64,000 nt of DNA from Mya arenaria. Lineage: Eukaryota > Mollusca > Bivalvia > Myida > Myidae. The number at the start of each line of letters is the position of its first letter. The stretch's first letter is position 1. The DNA is taken from positions 20,138,966-20,202,965 of the forward strand of contig NC_069125.1 of assembly GCF_026914265.1 (NCBI RefSeq). The letters are read 5' to 3'. The position numbers and the translations under genes are program-made. Shown piece by piece: positions 1-10,900 of this stretch. The notes under the pieces were generated by a model. It searched no databases. It had not been told where the DNA came from and saw only the letters and a program-made list of their open reading frames with translations.

Positions 1-2425
1 TAGTGTAGAACCGAATTTCTGTTTGATATTGAAATCTGTAATGAAATATGTACATAATGTAAGTACTGAATGTTGTCATCAATAGGAAAGAGAAAGTCTT
101 CAAACTGTATTGGTAACTAGTATCCAAGAAAAGTTGGGGCATGGATTTGTCATTTGGAAAAACTTCCATGTTTGAGAAACAAGCTTTACTTGAATTATGC
201 ACAAATATTTAAAGATCATATCTTCCAAAGGTCCGAAAATATATTCCATTGTTCTTACATCTTTTCATACAATGTTTGTTTCAAGTAAAAATCTTAAGTG
301 CTTTGTAAAAATTGAAAATAGTTGATTAGTGATTCCGACATAATTCATTGTTCATGTGGGATGAAAAGTTTGTTGACAGTAAGATTTCTCTATAATTTGT
401 ACATAGGCTTATATGCTGCAGGTAGCAGACGCACTTTGGGATATGTTAGTTTTCATTTGTGGTAACCATTTAGCATGGAATAGCTGTTTGTTCAATCATC
501 ACATACCATTGTTCATTTTATATAGGTCACACCGCCATATTGTATCCCCTTCCCTCCATACTCATTTAATCATCTATCGTTTGTCTATAGAATTGTTGTA
601 CAGAAATGTAAAAAAAATGTCATTCCAGAAAAGTTTTGTACATAATCTGTGATTTCTCTTGTTCAGGAGTGTTCTGTTTAAGTTATAATAGTAGTAGCAC
701 GTAGGGTATTTGTATTTATATGGTCAAATGTAGACTTTTGAATGAAATCTTGTTCGCAAATGTCAGAGAGAAATGTATATATGATGAATCTAAATGAAAT
801 CATTATCACCTTTGACCTAAGAATGAGCAACAGTAGTCAGTCATTCACACCTTAGTCACATACTAAGTATGCATGCATTTTTTAGTGTTTCTATAAATTC
901 ATTGTAAGGTAAATTTGAGGTATTTTTTTATGAGCAGTCAATGTATGTGAACTGTATGTTAGTGTTATAAGCAGAGTTTGGCATGTATATTTTGTTCACT
1001 GTATTGTCCTAGCATAACTCTTGTCTAGACACGCCAGTTCCAATGGCTTTCCATGCAAATATGGTGCACAGGTTAAACTTCATCTCGTTCTGGATTTACC
1101 AAAACTATGTGGAGAATTTTCACAGATGAAATGTAAGAAAAAGAGGAAGTTGTGATCTCTGTGAGATGTGCCAATGTATTTCGGTAATGCAGTTCTACCC
1201 ATGTTCCTTCAATGCAATGTAATCTAAAAACAAATGGGTCATATTAAAGTTACCTTAGTTTTTCTGTGCAAGATGAGGTTTTTAATGTGCATAAGCTCAG
1301 ATACCCCACTCAGGTGTAGTCATTTGAGCAGGAATATGTCAACATTTGTTCCTGCCATTCTGTATTCTACCGTACACTGTGACTAAAGTATCTGTGTATA
1401 TAGTTTGAGGCAGTGTTGGAAAGTTGATATATATAGACACTTAGAGAGAGTTTGCCTTTTTTAAGCGGTAGATGTAGATTATATGAAGAACAAATTTTTT
1501 ACCTGTATTATCTTTGTAATCTTTTTTTGTCTTCAAGTTTCTTGGTGAATCTTTGAAAAGGTTATTGCAGCCCACCTCATGATTTGAGAAAATGCTTTAC
1601 TGGTCAAGTTATATTGTTAGTTTTCTGTTATTATTGTTTGAAAAGGATTTTGATAATATTTTATAGATTTTTAAGTTAGACTGACTGTTTTAACTTTTCT
1701 TGACCAAGCAGTCAAATTGTTAATTTTGGACCCTTGACAACTTAACTGAATAGGCATTTTAAATCTATAACAAACCACCCTTTTAAGAAAACACTTTTGT
1801 TTCATCTCAACTACTTAATATTAAGTGGTTAACTTGACCTTTATAGAAAATATAGAAAAAAAATGAGAAAACTGTACGTGAGTAAATCCTGATTCTGTGG
1901 TTGAGGTGTGAACAAAAACCTTGGAAATGAAATATTTTCATTAACACAGTGTATAAACTTTTTAGGTGTGTTCTGTAGAAGTTTGTGTTTAAGATTTGAT
2001 ATTGCTTCTAGACTGATTTTCACTAGACGTTACTTAGTGTGTATTTTGTGTGTAAAAAATGTACTTAATGCAAAAACAAATTATTAAAAGCATAAAAACA
2101 CTGGAGTGACTGTATTTAGCCATACATCCCCACATCTATATGTGGAACATAAAACTCCTTTATGCAGTGATGTATTGTTTATTAGAACTCTCAACAAACA
2201 TAGTTGTACTTGAAATTTATGAAAGAATAATTGTACAATATTAGTTGTTAAAAGTTCAGCGAACTTGATCTTTGCATTTATTGTTCTGTATCCAGAAGTT
2301 TTGTCTTGAACTTTGAAGTAAAAGCTATCCATTTCATGAAATATTCAATCATCATTCTACAATTCATTTATTTTGTCTTGACGTACTCTTATAAATATTT
2401 GCAATAAAAACATAAAACACTGTAC
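1..2425 (+). other. probable 3' UTR of an upstream plus-strand gene
   Basis: No coding exon is visible on either strand. The stretch is AT-rich, free of tandem repeats, and ends in a canonical AATAAA at 2403-2408 followed by a GT-rich element (tgtacgtttgttgttg). Several Pumilio-like TGTANATA words occur (near 49, 637, 773 and 1393). These features suit a long 3' UTR of a gene whose coding part lies left of the window. It could equally be plain intergenic DNA; the inference rests on the poly(A) signal and on the lack of repeats compared with what follows. Confidence 0.4.
2403..2408 (+). promoter_or_regulatory. poly(A) signal AATAAA
   Basis: Canonical hexamer followed within about 15-30 bases by a GT-rich downstream element, the usual arrangement for 3' end cleavage. 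It marks the likely end of the transcript that enters from the left edge. Confidence 0.4.
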
Positions 2426-2471
2426 GTTTGTTGTTGATGCTTTAAGAACAACTGCCCAAAGGCCAAAAGAG

Positions 2472-2762
2472 TGGTGGTGTTAGTAGTTTATACTCCGGGT
2501 CCCGGCGTGAGCACATTGAAGGGTCCCAGAGTGACAGTTCGACCACCGCACACCTATCCTGGGCAGAACCAGTACTAGGTGCCTTCACCTCTGCAAGGAA
2601 CTGACAACTTCTGTACATGCCATGGGAAGTGGTACAGTGCGAATGGTCGTAGAAAGGATTTCATAACCAATCACAACAGAAGTGACCTGGCCCGCCCGGG
2701 AATCGAACCCGGGTTGTCCGATTCAGAGTCTAATGCTCTACCGATTGAGCTAACCGGGCAGA
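2472..2762 (-). mobile_element. tRNA-derived SINE with perfect 15-bp target-site duplication
   Basis: The 291-bp insert is flanked by identical 15-bp direct repeats, CAAAGGCCAAAAGAG, at 2457-2471 and 2763-2777. Read on the minus strand it starts with a tRNA-like head at 2759-2689 (A box TAGCTCAATCGGTAGAGC, B box GGGTTCGATTCCC), then a roughly 200-bp unrelated body, and ends in a CACCACCA-like tail. Head, body, tail and target duplication are the hallmarks of a SINE mobilised by LINE machinery. The perfect duplication suggests a fairly recent insertion. Confidence 0.85.
2689..2759 (-). pseudogene. tRNA-like head of the SINE (anticodon position reads CTG)
   Basis: A cloverleaf can be folded: D arm GCTC...GAGC, anticodon loop CTCTGAA, T arm CCGGG-TTCGATT-CCCGG. 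The acceptor stem GCCCGGT / GCGGGCC has two mismatches and the anticodon stem has an A-G mismatch. The A and B boxes are intact, so it could act as an internal RNA polymerase III promoter, but it is part of the SINE and unlikely to be a working tRNA gene. Confidence 0.7.
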
Positions 2763-2765
2763 CAA

Positions 2766-3320
2766 AGGCCAAAAGAGCTTATGCCATGGTGTTTTATACA
2801 CGTCCAAGGGTCAGTAAACCATTGCTTGTGGACGTGATAGTTTTCAGTTTTGATTGTATCTTAATCAAACGTTTACAGTAGTTAGATATCTATGAGCTTG
2901 GTTCCTTTCAGACACAAGCTAGATCCGCAAATGTATTACTGGATTATTGCTCTTAAAATTGTTATTAGTGAAAGATCACTGTCAAAGAGAGACCACCTGT
3001 ATTTACTTGTGTAGTTGGTATTTTCTTTTTTACTCTCTTGCTTTGTAAGTGAGGTGAAAATTATAGTTTAAGAGGAACAACCTGTACTGAGAGAGTGCAG
3101 TTGTTTTCTCCATTGCCTTTCTCCCTTTCTCTCCTACTGGCTAGAAGAGCTTTTGCCATGGTGTGCTGTCTGTGCGTCCGTAAACAATTGCTTGTGAACG
3201 CGATACAGTCTTTGGAGCTCAGTTTCTTTCTTTAACCAGCCAGATTCGCCCCTGCATGACTGGAGTATGGTCTTTAAATGCTGCAGCCCTAGCAAAAGTA
3301 TACCATCATTCAAGGCCATG
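2766..3320 (+). repeat. two diverged copies of a dispersed repeat
   Basis: The segment from 2766 (ggccaaaagagcttatgcca) recurs in diverged form from 3139 (ggctagaagagcttttgcca); both continue with similar 'aaaccattgcttgtgg' and 'aaacaattgcttgtga' stretches. The SINE above landed in the first copy. No coding content is seen, and 3320-3900 holds nothing I recognise. Confidence 0.5.
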
Positions 3321-3919
3321 TCTCATATTGACGGTACTATACACAAGGCTTCCTTGCCTGACACAAACGTAAAAAAGACTATTAAAAAAACAGTATAATA
3401 TCTTATCATTACATATCAGTAGCACACTTGTAAAATAAACAAAATAAACTCAGTGTTTTTGGGGACAACACTTGCGAACCCCATTCACCAGTGTGGACTT
3501 AGCACGTGGTTTATGACATCATAATTGGATACCACCAGAAATGAAAAGCACGAAAATCGCTATTATATAAATTATATTGATCTTTATTTTCCTATCGATT
3601 TTATCATAACAGTGCAGTCTATCATTGTATAAAAAGAGTTGTTTGTTATTATCTTGCAAACCGCTTTTCAGTACACAATAGAAGTGCAACCATGCATATC
3701 AAACAGTGTTTGTGAACACCTGTCAAACGCAAGTTTGAGAGATAATTTTCTATATACAGGATAAAACTTAGTAAGATATGAGGCTGTCTTAATACAGAAA
3801 TAATGAATTGCTATATTTTGCTATCGCCAAAAGAAAAATGTAGTAGGCATTCACCTTAAGTAGTCATTTAGCTATTGGAGTAACACTGACAAATATATCG
3901 TAGTGTTACATTATGGTGT

Positions 3920-5120
3920 AATTAAAGGCAATTAAAAAAGTGGGTCACATGGGGTCAAAAAAGGGTCACTATGTCAAATCTTAAAAAAAATCTTTGGAAC
4001 ATACTAGAGGCATTATACATGGTCAAATATTCATAAAACTTAATCAGAATGTTTTCCTTGATGAAATCTTGGACTTATTTAAAACTGAATAACATATGAT
4101 CGAACAGTAGGTCACTAGGTCAAATCTAAGATTTTTTTATCCGGAATGGAAATGATTGGTCGGATTATGTTCAAACTTGGTCATGATGTACCCCTTGATG
4201 AAATATGGACCGCTTGTAAAAGTGGGCCACATGGGGTCAAAAACTAGGTCATTAGGTCAAATTTTAGAAAAATCTTTGAAACACATCAGAGGCATTATGT
4301 ATGGTCTAATATTAATGAAACTTGATCAGAATGTTTTTCTTGATGAACTCTTGGACATGTTTCAAACTGGGTCACATGTGATAAAAATAGGTCACTAGGT
4401 CAAATATTTCAAAAATCTTGCCCGAAACTATTTTATGGTGGTGATTGGTCGGATTATGTTCAAACATGGTCAGAATGTTCTCTTGGGTTAAATTTCGACT
4501 GCGTTTTAAAAGTGGGTCATATGGGTCAAAAACAAGGTCAGTATGTCAAATCTTAGAAAAAAACATTGGGAACACACTAGAGACAATCTAATATCCATGA
4601 ATCTTAATCAGACTGTTCTTGATTGTTGTTGAATAGTTCGAAACTGGGTCACATGGGGTCAGAAACCAGGTCAGTAAGTGAAATCTTTGAAAAATTGTGT
4701 CCATAACCAAACATTGGTATTGAATAGTCAGTTATATTCAAATTTGGTCAGAATGTTTGCCTTATTGAAATCTTACACGAGTTTTGAAATAGGTCACATG
4801 GGGTCAAAAACTAGGTCACTAGGTCATTTCTTACAGAAATCTTGGGAACACTCTAGAGGCAATGCATATGCTCTAATTTCCATGAAACTAGAATGTTTGC
4901 CTCGATGAAATCTTGGAATAGTTTGAATCTAGTTGGTTATGTGGGGTCAAAAATGAGGTAACTAGGTCAAATCTTAAAAAAAAACTTGTGGACACTCGAG
5001 AGGCTATATTTTTGGCAAAATATCGCGGACCAATCTTCATGAAACTTGATCAGAATGTTTACCTTGATGGAATCTTACATTAGTTTGGAACTGGGTAACA
5101 TGGAGTCATATACTAGGTTT
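3920..5120 (+). repeat. decayed tandem/dispersed bivalve repeat ('ggtcactaggtca' type)
   Basis: At least five diverged units share the words 'gtcacatggggtcaaaaac', 'aggtcactaggtcaaat', 'cttgatcagaatgtt' and 'gatgaaatcttgga'. Unit starts are near 3930, 4222, 4511, 4644 and 4792, with irregular spacing from indels. Short open frames here come from the repeat and are not genes. I know similar sequence as a common interspersed repeat in bivalves, which helps place the organism. Confidence 0.7.
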
Positions 5121-5579
5121 CTTGGTCAATCCTAAATGCTACATTATATACAATATTATTTTTTTCAAACAGTTGCAATCAAACTTATATATATATATTT
5201 CACCATTCCTTGACTTAGCCCAATTGAGCGGGGGATATCAATTCAACGAATTTGCTTGTTGTTCTTAACAGCACAAAATTGTCAATGGTTAAATAACAAA
5301 CACCATAAAAAGGGTATGACTTTAAGACATTATGAAGATAATTGCATTGAAAACTCATAAAAAATTAAAGAAGATAATAAGTAACCGCTGGTCGATTTCT
5401 AAGGTCGCCAACTCAAGTGATTATAAACAATGCTCTCAAGTCAATTGTTGAAATTATTGTACTTTGAACACTTATAATCAGGTCAAGTCAAATTTAAGAA
5501 CCAAATATATACACTAATACAACTTCACGTGATATCAAAATATCTTAACTATATATTCCTATCTTAACGGATCCTTATC

Positions 5580-5581
<2 letters not shown>

Positions 5582-5627
<46 letters not shown>
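5582..5627 (+). repeat. (AAT)n microsatellite
   Basis: About 15 uninterrupted AAT/TAA triplets. The flanks (5130-5580 and 5628-5900) are AT-rich with no gene or recognisable element. Confidence 0.9.
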
Positions 5628-5628
<1 letters not shown>

Positions 5629-5925
5629 TCAAACTATGTGAATTTTTTACTAAAAAAAGCTTTAGTTTTCGGTAATTATAAACACGTTCTTATACAATCT
5701 GAGCATTTGCCCACACATTTTGCCAAAACTATAAAATGTAAAACATAACTGAATAATCGAGTGTTGTGTACATTTTCCATTGGACTCCGCTAAGTTTCGT
5801 TAATACCGAACAGCAGTTTTCCTTTTTCGAGGCGTGCGGCTTTTTACTTCGGGCGAAATTCAAATGTGACTTCACAAACTATGTGGGTACATCGAAGAGG
5901 ATTAGAGATCTCGCATTTCTAATTG

Positions 5926-5992
5926 CATCTTCGGCACCCCAGCATATCATAACATATAGGTTTTGATACGCTGGGGTGCCGCGGATGTTCTA
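5926..5992. repeat. inverted repeat / hairpin, possible MITE end
   Basis: GGCACCCCAGC at 5933-5943 is mirrored by GCTGGGGTGCC at 5970-5980, with imperfect pairing extending outward (taattgcatc...gatgttctaatt). The loop is about 26 bases. This is either a short foldback element or two abutting transposon ends. No coding content. Confidence 0.5.
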
Positions 5993-6444
5993 ATTGGTCT
6001 TGCAGACGCAACTGATGGAAGAAACGAAAATGCCATCAAGTGGAATATCGTATCATGTATAGATAAATGTCTGCAAATCCGAGCCTGTATACATTGTAGG
6101 TGTCGAAACAATATTAACCGTTAAAATTACAAATTGATATCGTACCTTAGATCTAAGTTATTTCTTAACATGCTTGTATCTTTTATTGACAAAAAGGTTG
6201 CCTCGTTACAATTTTAAGAACTTTATTTGCTATTCTTAGTGCCGTGACTTGGCACGATTCTGTGATTTGTAATTTTTCGATTTCCAAGTCTTCTATTAAA
6301 GGGACACGCTCATGTGAAAAGGACTCATGGCTTTCCATGAGATGCGCATTTGCTTACTGCGGACTTGTGGAAACTTTAAGATAATCCGGGACAGGCTGAA
6401 CCCGGACTGGGTGACATAGCGGAACCGGATAAGGGGGGGGGGTA

Positions 6445-6524
6445 ATCGCCAAGGGCTCGGACTGCGGTAGTGCGGAACTTTTGAATCGCCAAGGGCTCGG
6501 ACTGCGGTAGTGCGGAACTTTTGG
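6445..6524 (+). repeat. 40-bp tandem duplication
   Basis: The 40-base segment starting aatcgccaagggctcggact is repeated exactly, followed by further copies of its inner word (aactgcggaagtgcagaact). A run of nine G lies just upstream near 6434. Overlapping short frames on the minus strand here are products of the duplication. Confidence 0.8.
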
Positions 6525-6781
6525 AACTGCGGAAGTGCAGAACTGCAGAAATGCGAACGGCGGCCTGCAAGACGTATGACTTTCCATACGCTCATGTTTT
6601 GTAAAATGAACTTTGTTACAGACGAATTACAGTGTAGTAAATCAATAATTAGTAAGATACTGACGGCTGGAACCTTTCAACAAATGTTGATATATTCTCA
6701 AATATATGTCTTTAAAGTCGCCGATCAGTGAATAGCGTTAGTAACGCATTTTAATATAAGGCTTACAGGTTTAATTACCCT

Positions 6782-7250
6782 CTAGCATATGTATGAGTCC
6801 TTGCGGGCGAGCTGTTTTGTCTCAGTCAGCATTCTGTTGTTTTTTCTTGACTGTGTTTGTTGCATTACGCCAGAAAGCTCGGCTGTCTGGTGTTTGTTTG
6901 TTTCACGGTCGCACGTTACAAATGGTGGCAGCGGTTGGATAATGACATCTGCCGGAACGGTGTTGCCTACTCTTCTCGGTGGGGGAAAGTAACGTAACGG
7001 TCCGCTGTAGACGGCGGAGATGCGTTCATAATAATAATCCGTATAAAACGGAAGTACGTTCATACCGGATATGAACTTGGTTGGTAATATGCAAATTAGC
7101 AAAGCCCGGGATCTGTGAGAACATAGAAGTTAGTGTATATAAAGACCAGTGGACCCCTGAAGGGATTTGTTGGTGTTCAGATGGCGGCGCACGTTACACT
7201 GGCAAGTGTTTGCTCGCCACTATTAAATCCAGGTTTTTTTAATACTGCCA
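6782..7250 (+). repeat. LTR-like dispersed repeat, copy 1
   Basis: Part of it (about 6996-7200) recurs in the same orientation at about 57365-57560. Shared words are 'acggtccgctgtag', 'cttggttggtaatatgcaaa' and 'cgcacgttacact'. It holds a TATA-like tatataaag near 7136 and a 'aatggtggcagcggttgg' stretch near 6920 that resembles the primer-binding region following an LTR. No internal retroelement genes are present, so a solo LTR or fragment is the most I would claim. Confidence 0.4.
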
Positions 7251-7587
7251 TTGCATTTTTTTTCTAGAATTTCGGTATCAAATAGTAAACTTATTATAAT
7301 ATTGGTGTTTTCAGATGTATTACCGTAAAAAGTACAAAAAATGAGCGAGTCCCTTTTCAAGAGATGAAACATAAAAGATGTCACTGACAAAAATCACCAT
7401 GGGGCCTCATTCAACAATTTAGCAAGCGTGACCAGTGACAGTGTGGTAGTATAAGCCAACACAGGCCGCCCGCCCCCGCCCCTCCCACTGCCCCCCATTT
7501 AAACAAAGGGTAAAACCAAACTTCCTGGTGATGTGAGGATGATATATACATTATTTAAAATGCTTTATTTAGTAGTTCAAGTTTTCA

Positions 7588-7888
7588 CACTAAATATATA
7601 TAACTCATATAAATAAATACAAATAAATAACAATAAAACAGACTTTGCTTGACTTAGCTAGGTTTTCATAGGCTTTGCTAGGCTTTGCTAGGTTTCGCTG
7701 GATTTTTCAATCTTGAAGTAATGTAATTTTACAAATTTAACACAATATTGGCAATAAATTATACATTTTTTTCCAACTAAATATATAAAACTCATAAAAA
7801 TAAATACAAATAAATAAAAATACAACTGACTTTGCTTGACTTTGCTAGGCTTTGCTTGACTTTGCTAGGCTTTGCTAGGCTTTGCAGT
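7588..7888 (+). repeat. duplicated module upstream of TMEM120 with GCTAGGCTTT repeats
   Basis: Two copies of an approximately 110-bp module (7588-7692 and 7773-7888) share 'ctaaatatata', 'aaataaatacaaataaata', then a run of decamers of the type tttgctaggc. The second copy ends about 50 bases before the TMEM120 start codon, so the module probably sits in the promoter or 5' UTR. Regulatory function is inferred from position only. Confidence 0.5.
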
Positions 7889-7940
7889 GTTTAGTAGGAC
7901 CGATTTTCACAAACTATATATTTTCAAAATCACCGTCAAA

Positions 7941-10900
7941 ATGGACACGAAATCGGAAGATTTGGCGTCTGTTAAAAACGTGGAGAACACTGAACAGCCA
8001 ATCTTGCAAATTAAAAATCCAGTTGTTAAAGTTGCTCTTCAAGACTGGGAAGATCTTGATAAGGATTTGGTGCAGCTTGAGGTAATCTAACTCTTAATGA
8101 TGAACTTGGGTAACATTCAGACTATCCTCTTAATTTCGGACAGTTTTTTTTCTCTCTATGCGATACTTCTTTATAGTTGTTGTATTAAAATGTGATCCGT
8201 ACCTGGTATGGATGGTGTATATTGAAACAAATATAACACCAGAACATTTGATCCTAAGGCTAAAAGAAACCTTTATTCCCTGTGGGTGTTAAAGCCAGTA
8301 TTGGACTCGACCACGTATCATTCTGATTCAGATTTATTGTCTTAATACACTTACAAGGTCTCCAGCGTGTAAGTCCACCTTTATGGCCGTCAATGAGTCT
8401 TTTGATTTTTTACTATGGCAGACTGCTGACGTCCACCATCCCAGCAAAACGTAGCGAACGGTCCTTGCGCAGAGAATTCTCGCAGCCACTATTTTGAAAT
8501 TATCTCTGTTATAAATTCAAATTTCTACGAAAATATTATGCCTACTATTTAACACATATTTATTTATGTCATTATGCCAAAAAACATATTCAGATATCAT
8601 TAAACACTTACATGTGTCAATTGTTTATCAAGTATTCTGATATCTGTAAATCTGGGACAGATCTGACAGGTTGTGTACATGTATAAAAGGATATTCAGGG
8701 TTCGAATTTAGACTCGCATACTCGCAAAATGCGAGCGACATTTGGAAATTGCGAGTGACTTATTCAAGCTCGCAAAATTCTGCGAGTGGGTTTGACCACA
8801 AAATGTTAAAAGGAAAGAAGAATAAACATGAACTTAATTCCGCTATGTAGTCGAGTGTAAACAGCCTATAAGTGGCATGTTGACACTACCGGTATAAAGA
8901 AGACAGAACGGAGTCACGCTCTAGTAGGTTTTCAAAAATAGAACAAATACGGAAAAGCCCGAGTTTTATCTCGAATCTTTCCGGGATGCACCGAGGCGTG
9001 CATAATACAAAGTAAATACGAATGACGTAATCACCTAGCTCAATCATTGGCTAAATTTAGCGCTTTTGCGCACTATATGTAAACCTCATCATCCTTTGAA
9101 TATATTTCCGCCCAACTGTCAAAATGAATAGACTTCGTTGATCGATATATTTCATGGTCCAAAGTATCCACGCTACGTTTACTGTTGCTTTTTTATTTTA
9201 AATTTATTATTTTATTGTTTTTAATACTTATAGACTTAATGAAATCTGTAGCGTGCTTGTCGAATGGGTATTAAATTACCCGATGGCGAGGGTAAATATA
9301 CAAAGTGAACAATGTCAAATTATTGGACAGCTTTGTTATCAAAAGGCTGCCAGCATCAGACGAGTCTTTCCATACTCCCCAAATAGAATAAGCCATCAAC
9401 AAGTATTCGAGTCACTCAAGATTGATACTTTTCAATATTCATAATATGTCTTAGGTGTTAATTTCTACTTTAATTAGACAATATTATAAGGGAATAAAGC
9501 AAATAATAAAATTGCAAGTTGATTTGTCATTTTGCGAGTTGCCTCAAAATGCACTCGCAAAATTTTGCGAGTGCTCCTCAAAGTTAAATTCGAACCCTGA
9601 TATTAGTGACCCAGAATATATTTATGTGAAAATAACGACTTTTATGACAAATTCAATCCAGTTTAGATCACTGTCAGGTATATATTGATTGATTGACCAA
9701 TTTTGTCATTATTATTCAACATCGAAGCATAATATCGCTATATTTTCTTTCATCTGGTGTTAAATGGTAGAGAGTTTAAGCATTACAGGGATACATAAGA
9801 AATGCCAAAATATTTAAAAAAGTATCCCTGATCGCTTATTATTGTAGCTACCAACAGGTACAGTATTTCCTCGACTATAAGACAGGGAAATTGGGTCCCG
9901 ATTTCTAACCCCAATGATTTGAACCATTGCAGTTGGACAATGATCAGTACAAGAAGAAGTTGGAGGAAATGAAGGTCCTGCAGAAAAAATGTCTGGCAGG
10001 CATTGCTCATCAGCGGTATAGGCTAAAGAAGATTACAGAGGCCTTAAAGTATGACAGCAGAACATTGGAACCTTTTTATTGTAGAATGGATTCAGTGAAA
10101 TTAAATCTGTGAAATAACAGCGAAAACATATTTATATTACTATATGTTGTAATTGCATTTTTTTTCATTTTTGTATTTTATTTAAATCCAATTAAAATAA
10201 TTGATACCTTAGAGCTTAGCTGTAGAATGAGAACGAAATTAATGGCACTTGTATACTTTCATGTAGGCCAGTGAAGCATTTAAGTGAAGATGAAGAGAAG
10301 GCTGTGAATGCTCTTCAGATGCACATGTTGAAAAAGAAGAGCACATTTCGGGACTATGAGGATAACTTGCCACACAGAAATGGGTACTCCTTGTTTCAAT
10401 GGCATTGTTAATCAGATTATTATATTCCTCGTGTGGATAAATGTTCATGTATATGCTCAATAATTTTCTTGAAGATGAAAGAACTTCATCTTATTTGATA
10501 TTAGAATTTATTCCTTGATTCATACTTTGTAGAAATAGAATTTGATGCTGAAATTAGGGGTTACATGTAATGAATTGAATTTTAAATTAATTTGCTTAAG
10601 TCAAGGCTCAGACTCAACATATAGCTTTTAGAAGAAAAATGCTTAACATGTAACCACAACAATTTTATTTTTTTCCACATAATGAATTATTTTCTTTCAG
10701 ATTGTATCTAAACATAATTCTTGGGCAGGTGAACATCTCCTTACTTAACAAGGAAGACAAGTGAGTACAACACATGGCTTACACATTTAGTAAACTTACA
10801 ATCATTTAGTATCCTTATTATGCAGAGTAATTAACCTCTACCATAACATCTGAATCACTGAAAAGATTGAAGGTTGACTTTGCAATATGGCAAATGTGAA

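Noticed and set aside
413..652. 79-codon plus-strand frame near the left edge
   Set aside because: No homology, AT-rich composition, and no splice context. It lies in the presumed 3' UTR.
2689..2759. functional tRNA gene
   Set aside because: Two acceptor-stem mismatches and one in the anticodon stem, and it forms the head of an insert bounded by target-site duplications.
4156..4908. short plus-strand frames with a shared GHMGSKTRSLG word
   Set aside because: The shared word comes from the dispersed repeat unit, not from a protein family.
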